From Butyrivibrio sp. AC2005 (GTDB taxonomy: Bacteria > Bacillota > Clostridia > Lachnospirales > Lachnospiraceae): a DNA stretch of 64,000 nt. The stretch is taken from assembly GCF_000424145.1 (NCBI RefSeq), contig NZ_KE384138.1:134319-198318 (forward strand), written 5' to 3'. This document shows, in pieces, positions 8,979 through 17,200 of this stretch. The first letter of the stretch is position 1. Each line of letters starts with the position of its first letter. A model generated the notes under the pieces. It had not been told where the DNA came from. It was given only the letters and a program-made list of their open reading frames with translations, and ran no database searches. The translations under genes and the position numbers were made by a program.

Positions 8979-9887
8979 TTAGAATAAACTGCTGTCTGTA
9001 AGCTTCTTCGCGATGAAGTTCACAAAAAGAAGCACAATCACATTTACTACCGTATTGAATAAGCCAATCGCTGTTGACAGGCTGTACTGCATGCTCTGCA
9101 TACCCATCTTGTAAACATAGGTCGAAATGATCTCACTGCTCATTATGTTCTGAACATTCTGAAGGAGGAACACCTTTTCAAAACCTATTCCCAGGATGCT
9201 TCCTGCTCTCATAATGAGGAGTACCATTGCAGTCGGCATGATCATTGGAATATCGATGTACTTTATCTTCTGAAGTGTGCTTGCACCGTCCACTGTTGCA
9301 GCTTCGTAGTAGGTAGGATCTATTCCTGCAAGCGCTGCCAGGTAGATGATGCTGTCCCAACCGAGGTGCTGCCAGATGTCACTCCATACATATACATGCT
9401 TAAAGGCTGCTGCACTTGACATCACATTCGGAAATTCCTGTCCGAAAAGCCTGAACAGATTTGCGAACAATCCGCTGCTTGGTGACAGGAAGATCAGCAC
9501 CAAACCACACATAACCATTGTTGATATAAAGTGCGGAAGGTAGGTCACAACCTGGAAGACCTTCTTAAACATCTTAGTCTTCATCTGGTTACACATAAGT
9601 GCCAGCAGAATCGGAAGGGGGAAGCCCACCACTATGCTGTACAGACTAAGCAACAACGTATTTTTAATAGTTACCGTAAACTGGTAGGACTTAAAATACT
9701 GGATAAAATTTTTAAAGCCCACAAAGGGACTGTGCAATATTCCAAGTGCCGGTGAGTAGTTCTGAAAAGCTATCACTATTCCGACCATCGGAAGATATGC
9801 AAAACAGAACAACAAAATCGCTGATGGCAAAAGTAATAAATACAACTGGTAATACTTTCTGATGTTTTTTAGTGCTTTTTCTTTCAT
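8979..9887 (-). CDS. ABC sugar permease, LplB type
   Basis: 302 aa from the ATG at 9887, selected by GAGGAGAAAGAAA; a further in-frame ATG at 9944 lies in the promoter region. First gene of the importer operon. Six predicted membrane segments beginning at LYLLLLPSAILLF, and an EAA loop reading EAATVDGASTLQKI. LplB and LplC-type permeases form a heterodimer. Together with the binding protein, GH31 enzyme and divergent two-component system this is a self-contained oligosaccharide utilisation locus. Confidence 0.92.
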   Translation of the reverse strand: MKEKALKNIRKYYQLYLLLLPSAILLFCFAYLPMVGIVIAFQNYSPALGILHSPFVGFKNFIQYFKSYQFTVTIKNTLLLSLYSIVVGFPLPILLALMCNQMKTKMFKKVFQVVTYLPHFISTMVMCGLVLIFLSPSSGLFANLFRLFGQEFPNVMSSAAAFKHVYVWSDIWQHLGWDSIIYLAALAGIDPTYYEAATVDGASTLQKIKYIDIPMIMPTAMVLLIMRAGSILGIGFEKVFLLQNVQNIMSSEIISTYVYKMGMQSMQYSLSTAIGLFNTVVNVIVLLFVNFIAKKLTDSSLF

Positions 9888-9930
9888 TTTCTTTCTCCTC
9901 AGTTCGCTGTGTTCAACTGTCGAGTTAAAT

Positions 9931-9988
9931 CTTATATTTTTCAAAAATCAAAAAATAGCACTTTTCAGATTTATGAATAGCACTTTTC
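9931..9988 (-). promoter_or_regulatory. promoter of the importer operon with paired 13-bp direct repeat
   Basis: On the minus strand GAAAAGTGCTATT occurs twice (9976-9988 and 9954-9966) with 22 bases start to start, about two helical turns. The nearer copy covers the position of a -35 box 17 bases from TATAAG (9931-9936). There is no good -35 hexamer of its own, as expected of an activator-dependent promoter. Tandem half-sites of this geometry suit an AraC-family activator, here plausibly the divergent regulator encoded at 11802-12569. Confidence 0.65.
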
Positions 9989-10044
9989 CGAACAGGAAAC
10001 GATTTAATATGGTGCAACTGAAATCTTTTAATTATAATGAAACT

Positions 10045-11736
10045 ATGAAAAACGCAAGAAGAAATATGGGTTATCCCGTTGTACAGATATTAAGAAAAAC
10101 GCTATGGACAGCGATCCCTGTCGTGATCATTTTCGTGTTCATCAGCGGGTATTCTTTTTGGGAAATAAGAAGACAAAATAGTCTGTCACTGGAAAACGCC
10201 GTAAACATTTATCAAACCGATTTAAGCCACAGGCTTGACGCCATTGCACATTTTGTCCAGTGGACTGTTGTACATGATCCCATACTTGATTCCTTTTCCA
10301 GGGATAAACATATGGGTGATTTCAGACAGGCCGGGAACGATCTGCGCCTCAGGGTCAGTGATATGCAATACTCCACAGGCTCTGAGTACATGTACTTTTT
10401 CTATTGGGATGAAGGGGATATTTTCATAAATGCCTCTGAACTGACAGTCAATTATGAGACCTATAAGAAGATAAAAAAGAAGGTAATTGAGGATGTCGAA
10501 AAAGCTGATAATTCAGATGGTTTTTCATGGATTCCCAGCGTTATTGACGGAAAGACCTACCTGTATTATTCAATCACCTATAAACACCGGACCTTTGTGT
10601 CACTGGTTTCAATTGATGATATCCTGGCTCCGCTGTTTAACATCAAGCTGGGCTCACATGGAAACATTCAGTTCCTTAGCCTCGACGGAAACAAATATTA
10701 TCAGAGCGGGCAGAGCCCTGAAGGGCTCCTGAAATACTATTACAACACACAGATTTTCCCCGGTGAAGAGGCCTCTCTTCCGTTTACGCTTGTCATCGAT
10801 TCAGACATGCTGGGAAACTACGGAAAGATATTTATGCTGCAGTTTTTGGTATTTCTGGCAACCCTGGCGCTAAGCTTCATTATGGGCGGATATATTCTTG
10901 TAACATATAAAAAAGTGATTTTACCTATAAAAATCTTTTCAAGTAATCTGTCAAAAATGGATTCTCTCTCCGATTCAGACGTAGGAGCACTTGATCTTAC
11001 CGACAGCAGAATGCAGGAGCTGAACCAGATAAATGACCAGTTCAAGAGTCTTATTCATGAGATAACAAGACTCCGTATCAACATCTATGAAGCAGAGCTT
11101 GATCAGAATAAATTCAGGATACATTTCCTGCAACAGCAGATAAAGCCTCACTTTTATCTAAACTGCCTTACCACAATCGATTCCATGATCAGCCTTGGAG
11201 ACACCTTGGCAGCACAAAAAATGCTACAGTTCACCTCGAAGTATTTCCGGTACCTTTTCCAGGCTGATAAGGACTTTGTCCCCCTAAGCAGCGAGATTGC
11301 CCACACTGAGGACTACCTTGATATCCAGATGCTGCGACTCTCTGAGGACATTGATTACAGCTGTGATATAGATGAAAAGGATATGGATATAATGATTCCT
11401 CCACTTCTTCTTATCACCTTTGTGGAAAATATCATCAAATACGCAGAGCCTGCAGGGGAAAGTCTTAAGATTTCCATTACAGGAAAAGACTATGTAAAAA
11501 ATAATGAGGATTACATTGAAATCTGCATAAAGGATAACGGTCAGGGATTCCCTGCAGAGGTTCTTGAAAAAATAGGAAAAGGTGAATACCTTACTACTGA
11601 TGATGGTTCACACATCGGAATATCAAACTGTATCAGAAGGCTAAAGCTGCTTTACGAAGACAGATTTGATTTTTATCTCGAAAATGATAATAATGGCGGC
11701 GGAGTTGTGAAGCTGGGGCTTCCAAAGAGCCACTAA
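10045..11736 (+). CDS. YesM/LytS-type sensor histidine kinase
   Basis: About 563 aa. Membrane sensor kinase: one membrane segment near residues 17-38, a large extracellular sensor region, a second membrane segment (FMLQFLVFLATLALSFIMGG), a HAMP-like linker, then a His_kinase domain with the phospho-acceptor H369 in QQIKPHFYLN and an ATPase domain with N-box VENIIKYAE and G-box DNGQGF. The start is uncertain: ATG at 10009 (AGGAAAC upstream), 10045 or 10066 are possible, and none has a strong ribosome site; 10045 puts a positively charged stretch before the first membrane segment. It is followed by its response regulator and diverges from the sugar importer it likely controls. Confidence 0.88.
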   Translation: MKNARRNMGYPVVQILRKTLWTAIPVVIIFVFISGYSFWEIRRQNSLSLENAVNIYQTDLSHRLDAIAHFVQWTVVHDPILDSFSRDKHMGDFRQAGNDLRLRVSDMQYSTGSEYMYFFYWDEGDIFINASELTVNYETYKKIKKKVIEDVEKADNSDGFSWIPSVIDGKTYLYYSITYKHRTFVSLVSIDDILAPLFNIKLGSHGNIQFLSLDGNKYYQSGQSPEGLLKYYYNTQIFPGEEASLPFTLVIDSDMLGNYGKIFMLQFLVFLATLALSFIMGGYILVTYKKVILPIKIFSSNLSKMDSLSDSDVGALDLTDSRMQELNQINDQFKSLIHEITRLRINIYEAELDQNKFRIHFLQQQIKPHFYLNCLTTIDSMISLGDTLAAQKMLQFTSKYFRYLFQADKDFVPLSSEIAHTEDYLDIQMLRLSEDIDYSCDIDEKDMDIMIPPLLLITFVENIIKYAEPAGESLKISITGKDYVKNNEDYIEICIKDNGQGFPAEVLEKIGKGEYLTTDDGSHIGISNCIRRLKLLYEDRFDFYLENDNNGGGVVKLGLPKSH

Positions 11737-11801
11737 GTGAGACGACAAATGTCGCGCCCGGATTTAATTAAAAACAGCTACCCCAAAAAGAGGAATACAA
11801 A

Positions 11802-12569
11802 ATGCAAGTTCTACTGGTTGATGATGACCGCTTTGTAATTGCGGCCCTGCAAAAAGGAATAGCCTGGGACAGCCTCGGGATAACTGAGGTTTTTACTGCC
11901 AGTAACATAAACTCTGCAAAAGAGATTATGGAAAATAACAAAATAGACCTGCTCCTTAGTGACATTGATATGCCACACGGATCAGGTCTTGATCTGCTTA
12001 ATTATCTCCGAGAGCAGGGAAATCAGGTACCCACCATTTTTCTTACAAATTATGCGGATTTTTCCTATGCCCAAAAGGCCATAGAGCTTAAGAGTTTTCA
12101 CTATTTTCTAAAGCCCATTGATTACGTTGAGCTTACCAGGATTATCAGGAAAGCCATAAAGGAAGCTGAGACTCTAAAGGAGACTCAGGATTTACTTGAC
12201 AGCTCTGCAGGTAAAGGTGAACCTCTCCCTGAAATCATTACGGATTCCGCTGAAAATGAAAACAATATAAAAGCTCTTCTAAAATACGTAGATGACCATT
12301 TCCGTGAGGATATAAGCCGCGAGCAGCTCTCTGTTATGTTCTTTTTTGATCCTGATTACATAACCAGAATTTTCAAAAAAGAAACCGGCATGAGCTACAA
12401 AAACTATGTGATTGAAAAGCGCCTGTCTCTGGCAAAGGAGCTTTTAACTGAGTCTGATTATCCCATTCACGATATCGCCCAGTATGTCGGATATGACAAT
12501 TACTCCTACTTCACGAGGCTCTTCAAAAAGAGCTTTGGCGTCACCCCGATAGAATTCCGCGGAAAATAA
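11802..12569 (+). CDS. YesN-type response regulator with AraC DNA-binding domain
   Basis: 255 aa. Receiver domain with acidic pocket D7-D8-D9 and phospho-acceptor D54 (LLSDIDMP), conserved T/Lys at FLTN and FLKP. A short linker (about 130-160) leads to two helix-turn-helix units of an AraC domain (EDISREQLSVMF and HDIAQYVGYDNYSYFTRLFK). AGAGGAATACAAA ribosome site. It would be phosphorylated by the adjacent kinase and activate the divergent importer operon, consistent with the tandem direct repeats at 9954-9988. Smaller than typical YesN proteins of about 350-500 aa, because the linker is short. Confidence 0.93.
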   Translation: MQVLLVDDDRFVIAALQKGIAWDSLGITEVFTASNINSAKEIMENNKIDLLLSDIDMPHGSGLDLLNYLREQGNQVPTIFLTNYADFSYAQKAIELKSFHYFLKPIDYVELTRIIRKAIKEAETLKETQDLLDSSAGKGEPLPEIITDSAENENNIKALLKYVDDHFREDISREQLSVMFFFDPDYITRIFKKETGMSYKNYVIEKRLSLAKELLTESDYPIHDIAQYVGYDNYSYFTRLFKKSFGVTPIEFRGK

Positions 12570-12614
12570 AAAGTTATCTACCGTAAGAACCCTTGCGCCC
12601 AGGAGATGCCAGGT

Positions 12615-12986
12615 TCACTGAACATGCTGAATAAGTGCGATTGTAAAGCCTGAAGGAGAAACCATTGTAGCTTCTTTTGCATGGTTAGTATCAAGAGTGT
12701 CATCTCCTCTTTTATTTGTAAATCCATGTTTTTTCAGAATGTCATATGCTTCATCAAAATCATCAACATTCATTCTGATATAAATTTTATCCTGCGGTAT
12801 AGTATCTGCATCTGATATATCAATATGAAAACCGTTTACGTCCTTCATGCGTACAGACTGTACCATCGATTTGCCTGTATCTGTTACCGGAGCATGTGTC
12901 TTTTCAAATCCTAATTCTTCAAAAACCTTGATAGCTTCATCTGCCTTGGGTGATATGATTATAGGATCAAAAGTAGTAATCTTCAT
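12615..12986 (-). CDS. VOC-superfamily (glyoxalase/bleomycin-resistance fold) protein
   Basis: 123 aa from the ATG at 12986 (AAGGAGGGAAAAT upstream). Shows the beta-alpha-beta-beta-beta pattern of a VOC module: FDPIIISPKADEAIKVFEEL at the start, GFHIDISDAD in the middle, and ATMVSPSGFTIALI at the end. The domain binds metals or small molecules; members include glyoxalase I and antibiotic-binding proteins. Substrate cannot be told. It is a single gene between the response regulator (convergent) and the carD region. Confidence 0.75.
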   Translation of the reverse strand: MKITTFDPIIISPKADEAIKVFEELGFEKTHAPVTDTGKSMVQSVRMKDVNGFHIDISDADTIPQDKIYIRMNVDDFDEAYDILKKHGFTNKRGDDTLDTNHAKEATMVSPSGFTIALIQHVQ

Positions 12987-13115
12987 ATTTTCCCTCCTTA
13001 AGAAAATGAATGTCATCAGCTTCCAATACTATAGCATATGGAGAAAACACAGTTTCTAAAAATCGTATAAAATTTAATTTAAAAAACAAAAACTTCGCAC
13101 ACCTTATAAGCATAT

Positions 13116-13163
13116 AAAAAGGTACCGCAACTACTATGATAAGTTGCGGTACCTGCTTTTTGT
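13116..13163. terminator. bidirectional intrinsic terminator
   Basis: GGTACCGCAACT (13121-13132) and AGTTGCGGTACC (13143-13154) form a perfect 12-bp stem, with TTTTTATAT following on the minus strand and GCTTTTTG on the plus strand. It would end the carD transcript after it crosses the 173-bp repeat. In the 385-base gap 12987-13371, the stretch 12987-13115 shows nothing else. Confidence 0.85.
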
Positions 13164-13193
13164 ATTTAGGATTAAATTTTTAATAAGCAAATA

Positions 13194-13366
13194 ATATGAT
13201 ATACGAATTGCTCCGTTTCTTCGAAACTCTTGCAATTCTACAAATATTCGGAAACCGCTAATTTACTGCGTAAATTGCTAATTCCTCATATTTGTTCGGG
13301 TCATAAAGTCAAAATGCTTAACATGCAAGCATGTACGCATTTTTGACTTTTGACACCTATATCATA
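13194..13366. repeat. 173-bp structured dispersed element, copy 1
   Basis: Nearly identical to the element at 56472-56644 except for one hairpin. It holds a hairpin beginning and ending GAATTGC/GCAATTC, a TAATTTAC/GTAAATT hairpin, and a long AAAGTCAAAATGC...GCATTTTTGACTTT hairpin with a nested CATGC/GCATG. The ends form a short inverted repeat (ATATGATATA). The right end lies five bases from the carD stop codon. No coding potential. Coordinates are accurate to about two bases. Confidence 0.85.
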
Positions 13367-13371
13367 ATATA

Positions 13372-13884
13372 TTAGGCAAGTGTAAGCTGTGAAAGCTCGC
13401 TTGTAACACGCTCCTTAACAGCGTCAAGCTTGGACTCCATCGAGTAAGCCATCTCAGAATAAAGAAGCTTCTCAGCGATGCCAAGGTACTTCTCATCCAT
13501 AGATGCGAACTTCTTACCTTCAGCTGCTCTTGTAGCCTTGATCTTACGAAGAGACTTAACAAGGCACATCATCTCAGGAGCCTTATTTCTCTTAATAACT
13601 TCAACGATAACAGCCTCTGCCTTCTTTCCCTGGGGAATATCATAGACCTCGAGCTCGTCGATCTCACCAATGAGCTCCTCAGCCTCATCGGCATCAATAG
13701 CATCACGCATCTTCTCCTCTGCTCCGTCAACCGGAACATAGAGAACCCCCTTGCTGTCTATGCTGGAAACCATGCTATAGTAGAGCGTTTCGTTGCCTCT
13801 CTCAAGAAAAGACGGAACAAGAATGTCCTTCACCTCACAAAGACCATGATTACCGTAAACAACACAATCTCCTCTATTCAGCAT
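13372..13884 (-). CDS. CarD/CdnL-family transcriptional regulator
   Basis: 170 aa. The N-terminal RNA-polymerase-interaction domain is recognisable (GDCVVYGNHGLCEVKDI, then YYSMVSS and LYVPVD), followed by a helical C-terminal DNA-binding domain (KRNKAPEMMCLVKSLRK, then KFASMDEKYLGIAEKLLYSE). CarD proteins bind the polymerase beta subunit and alter promoter open-complex stability, affecting rRNA and other promoters. AGGAGG ribosome site (GGAGGAAAAAAT). Single gene; its 3' end abuts a dispersed repeat. Confidence 0.93.
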   Translation of the reverse strand: MLNRGDCVVYGNHGLCEVKDILVPSFLERGNETLYYSMVSSIDSKGVLYVPVDGAEEKMRDAIDADEAEELIGEIDELEVYDIPQGKKAEAVIVEVIKRNKAPEMMCLVKSLRKIKATRAAEGKKFASMDEKYLGIAEKLLYSEMAYSMESKLDAVKERVTSELSQLTLA

Positions 13885-14022
13885 ATTTTTTCCTCCTAAA
13901 TTGCAAAAACGACAAACAAGGGCGACACTAAAAACATCGTAGCAAATTCTAAAGCAAAATGTAATAAGGAGGGGCCATATTTAAGAAATTCTTAAGAAAA
14001 CTTAATGGATTAAGTAAAGACG

Positions 14023-14067
14023 CAAAAAGAAGACCCGGCGGAGGTATACTCTCGTCAGGCCGTCTTC
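14023..14067 (-). terminator. intrinsic terminator after the 151-aa hypothetical gene
   Basis: On the minus strand GAAGACGGC pairs with GCC and GTCTTC (a two-base bulge) across a 19-base loop, followed by TTTTTGCG. It lies about 50 bases after the stop at 14119. Confidence 0.65.
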
Positions 14068-14118
14068 ATGACAATATTTAGAAAGGAAAGGAGGAATAAA
14101 ATTGCATAAGCAAGACAT

Positions 14119-14574
14119 TCAAATCGCCTCGCCGAGCTTCGTGTAAATAAATCCCGTTTGCTGGCAGAACTGGCTCAGTTCCTGCCCAAATACCTGCATA
14201 TAGGCATCTTCCATGTACTGTGCATCATGGCTAAGAAACAGGATAACCTGTCCGCTCTTTAAGTCAAACTCAAAATCCTTTGTTGGCTCAAGAGCATGTA
14301 TATCCTTGAAGGACATACCGTACTTTTCTCTGCAAACCTCTTCGCGGTTAGGAAGATCCATAGTATCAGTGATTATCTGATTCTTTACTTTCCTAAGGTC
14401 GTCCAGAAAATGAAGAACCATGAATTCTGCAACATGGAGGGAGGTTATCTCATAGCCTCCAAGCTTCATATCACTAATAACTTTTCCGAAATCAACTGTT
14501 GCTGCTCCAAAAGGATCTACCTTCTGTCCGCCTACATCTACGCAAAATACAGCATCATATAAGCTCTGATTCAT
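14119..14574 (-). CDS. conserved-type hypothetical protein, 151 aa
   Basis: No family recognised. Soluble, acidic, no signal peptide or membrane segment. It has a clear ribosome site (GGAGGTTCATC) and coding-like composition. The segment ITDTMDLPNREEVCREKYG followed by a short helical region suggests a small globular protein. Upstream lies an extended -10 (TGCTATAAT on the minus strand, 14622-14630), downstream a terminator, so it is monocistronic. Confidence 0.6.
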   Translation of the reverse strand: MNQSLYDAVFCVDVGGQKVDPFGAATVDFGKVISDMKLGGYEITSLHVAEFMVLHFLDDLRKVKNQIITDTMDLPNREEVCREKYGMSFKDIHALEPTKDFEFDLKSGQVILFLSHDAQYMEDAYMQVFGQELSQFCQQTGFIYTKLGEAI

Positions 14575-14621
14575 GATGAACCTCCAACATATATAGCTGA
14601 AATGATTGGTTCCATAGTGTT

Positions 14622-14630
14622 ATTATAGCA
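14622..14630 (-). promoter_or_regulatory. extended -10 promoter element
   Basis: TGCTATAAT on the minus strand is a consensus extended -10 (TGnTATAAT), about 50 bases upstream of the start at 14574. No good -35 is visible, which extended -10 promoters tolerate. Confidence 0.5.
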
Positions 14631-14713
14631 CGCGGTAGAAAAATCAATTCTAATAATTCCATAAATAATCAGTTAAAATCGAATGTTATTTCGTTAAAAT
14701 ATATAAAATAATA

Positions 14714-16195
14714 TCAACCATGGAACAGCTTCTTGGTCTGGTACTTGGGCTCACAGGTGAGGTTTACACCAAGCTTGTGGAAAGTGGACTCATCAACGGG
14801 GGAAAGGATAACCGTTGAGTGAACCTCAAGTCCGCGAAGCTTGTCAACCTGCTCAAGTGCTGCCTTTGCATGCTCATCTGTGGCAGCGCAGATAGTAAGA
14901 GCAATGAGAATCTCGCCTACGTGAAGGTGAGGATTGTGACCACCAAGCTGCTGAACCTTAAGGTTTTGTATAGGTTCAATAATAGAAGGCGAAATAAGGT
15001 CTATTTCGTCCGGAACACCTGCCATTGTCTTAAGTGCATTCATAAGCATAGCGCTGGTAGCGCCCATAAGGGCACTGGTTTTTCCTGTAACAACCTGTCC
15101 ATCCGGAAGCTCAATCGCTGCCGCAGGAGCACCTGTAAGCTCTGCCTTAAGATTAGCTGCCGCAACTGCAGGTCTGTCCTGAATGCTGCAGCCTGCCTTC
15201 TGCATAAGGATCTCGAGAGTATCAACTCTGTCCTGAGAGCTCTCTCCCTTTCTAACCTCGCAGAGTTCCTTGTAATAACGTCTGATGATCTCCTGTCTGC
15301 CTGCTGCCTGAGCTGCCTCATCATCAATGATGCAGTTACCTGCCATATTTACACCCATGTCTGTGGGTGACTTGTAAGGTGAATTCCCGTAAATTGTCTT
15401 GAACATTGTATTAAGCACAGGGAAAACAGCCACATCCCTGTTGTAGTTAACCGTAGTCTCACCATAAGCTTCAAGGTGATAGGGATCGATCATATTCATA
15501 TCAGCAAGATCAACCGTTGCAGCCTCATAAGCAAGATTAACCGGGTGCTGAAGCGGAATATTCCAGATCGGGAAGGTCTCGAATTTTGCATATCCGGCCT
15601 TAACGCCATGTCTGTTTTCATGATAAAGCTGAGAGAGGCAGACAGCCATTTTCCCGCTTCCGGGACCGGGCGCAGTTACAACAACGAGTGAATGCTTTGT
15701 CTCGATGTACTCATTTTTACCATAGCCCTCTTCACTGATGATAAGCGGAATATTTGAAGGATATCCGGGAATTGAGTAATGTCTGTAGACTTTAAGGCCC
15801 AGTGCCTCAAGCTTTTTCTGGTAAGCTACAACCTGCTCTGTTCCGTCATAGCGTGTAAGAACTACAGAGCCAACATAAAGTCCGTAACCATGAAAGGCAT
15901 CAATAAGGCGAAGAACGTCCATATCGTAAGTGATTCCAAGGTCGCCTCTTACCTTATTCTTCTCAATATCTCCTGAGTTGATGACTATAACAATCTCAAC
16001 ATCTTCCTTTAGCTGAGTGAGCATGCGGATTTTGGAATCCGGCTGAAATCCCGGCAAAACTCTTGATGCATGGTAATCATCGAAAAGCTTTCCTCCAAAT
16101 TCCATATACAGCTTACCGCCGAATTGTCCAATCCTCTCGCGGATACGCTCAGACTGCATCTGAAGATATTTGTCATTGTCAAATGCCTGTTTCAT
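14714..16195 (-). CDS. DUF1846 domain-containing protein
   Basis: 493 aa, the full usual length of the family. Recognised by its opening (MKQAFDNDKYLQMQSERIRE), the P-loop-like APGPGSGKMA near residue 175, and PIWNIPLQHPVNLAYEAATVDL. Structures of relatives exist but the biological role of the family is not established. Soluble and cytoplasmic. Strong AGGAGAGAGGAAAAAC ribosome site. Monocistronic or followed by nothing close (139-base gap). Confidence 0.92.
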   Translation of the reverse strand: MKQAFDNDKYLQMQSERIRERIGQFGGKLYMEFGGKLFDDYHASRVLPGFQPDSKIRMLTQLKEDVEIVIVINSGDIEKNKVRGDLGITYDMDVLRLIDAFHGYGLYVGSVVLTRYDGTEQVVAYQKKLEALGLKVYRHYSIPGYPSNIPLIISEEGYGKNEYIETKHSLVVVTAPGPGSGKMAVCLSQLYHENRHGVKAGYAKFETFPIWNIPLQHPVNLAYEAATVDLADMNMIDPYHLEAYGETTVNYNRDVAVFPVLNTMFKTIYGNSPYKSPTDMGVNMAGNCIIDDEAAQAAGRQEIIRRYYKELCEVRKGESSQDRVDTLEILMQKAGCSIQDRPAVAAANLKAELTGAPAAAIELPDGQVVTGKTSALMGATSAMLMNALKTMAGVPDEIDLISPSIIEPIQNLKVQQLGGHNPHLHVGEILIALTICAATDEHAKAALEQVDKLRGLEVHSTVILSPVDESTFHKLGVNLTCEPKYQTKKLFHG

Positions 16196-16219
16196 GTTTT
16201 TCCTCTCTCCTTTTGATTA

Positions 16220-17083
16220 TTAAGTTTTCTGAAAATATGCGCATGCGATTGCCCCGGGGCCTGCATAGGTTCCGATGGTTGCCCCCACATGAGCAACGGG
16301 TATTTCGCTTAATTCACCTTTATAATTTCCTTCATAAAGGTGTTTGCTATCTTCTAAGTATTTCTTTAGCATTATATCCGATAGTCCGGAATATGCAAGA
16401 CATATCGGTCTGTCAAAATCAATTCCGCCATTCTTCTCAATATATTGAATAAGAAGATTGTTGCCGTTCTTTGAGCCTCTGGCTTTTCCGACAACTGCAA
16501 CCACTCCGTTTTCAATGGTAATTACGGGCTTGATTGAAAGAACACCACCTGCAAGGGCTGCTGCTGCGGATATTCTGCCGCCAAGCTTTAAGTATTCAAG
16601 AGTATCGAAAACCGATATAACTCTTGCACTCTTCTTTTCCTGCTCTATTATGGAAACTATCTGGTCAGCACTTTTTCCTTCATCTCTAAGCTCGACCGCC
16701 CTGGCTACTATTATATACTGTGAAATACAAAACTGCATCGAGTCTATCACATGAACCCTGTCCCCGATTTCTTCCGCAGCAAGGTAGGCGCTCTGGTAAC
16801 AGCCTGAAACTCCGTAGGAAAGGCTTATGTAAATTACATCATTTCCGGCATCCACTTCGTTACGGAATATCTCTTCGTATTCAAAAGGTGGAATCTGACT
16901 TGTTTTGGGCAGTGTGTCACTCTCTACCAGTTTTTCATAAAAAACTGTATAGGGGAGGGTAACTCCGTCAAGAAATTCTTCCTCGCCGAATCTGACCTTC
17001 AAAGGTATAACCTTAATCCCCCATTTTTTGGCAGTTTCCTGCGGTATATCGCTTGCTGAATCTGTGATAATACTAATTCCCAT
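16220..17083 (-). CDS. DegV family fatty-acid-binding protein
   Basis: 287 aa from the ATG at 17083 (AGAGGAGAGTTTACA upstream); a longer frame to 17125 crosses an 8-bp hairpin. Begins ISIITDSASDIPQE, the DegV signature, followed by YISLSYGVSGCYQSA. DegV/FakB proteins bind a fatty acid and present it to the FakA kinase for phosphorylation and entry into phospholipid synthesis. No fakA partner lies nearby. Ends only 24 bases before the DUF1846 start, so the two may be co-transcribed. Confidence 0.92.
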   Translation of the reverse strand: MGISIITDSASDIPQETAKKWGIKVIPLKVRFGEEEFLDGVTLPYTVFYEKLVESDTLPKTSQIPPFEYEEIFRNEVDAGNDVIYISLSYGVSGCYQSAYLAAEEIGDRVHVIDSMQFCISQYIIVARAVELRDEGKSADQIVSIIEQEKKSARVISVFDTLEYLKLGGRISAAAALAGGVLSIKPVITIENGVVAVVGKARGSKNGNNLLIQYIEKNGGIDFDRPICLAYSGLSDIMLKKYLEDSKHLYEGNYKGELSEIPVAHVGATIGTYAGPGAIACAYFQKT

Positions 17084-17200
17084 TGTAAACTCTCCTCTTG
17101 ATGATTCGTGGTGATAATGAATCATCGAAAATACTTTAAGTGTTTTTAACTAAATTAGTATATCAGGCAGATATCTCAAAATCAATTACTTAAATTTCAT

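Noticed and set aside
14068..14145. Short plus-strand frames (13-14 codons) after a good AAGGAGG
   Set aside because: They overlap the end of a minus-strand gene and lie beside its terminator; no plus-strand gene follows, so there is no leader-peptide context.
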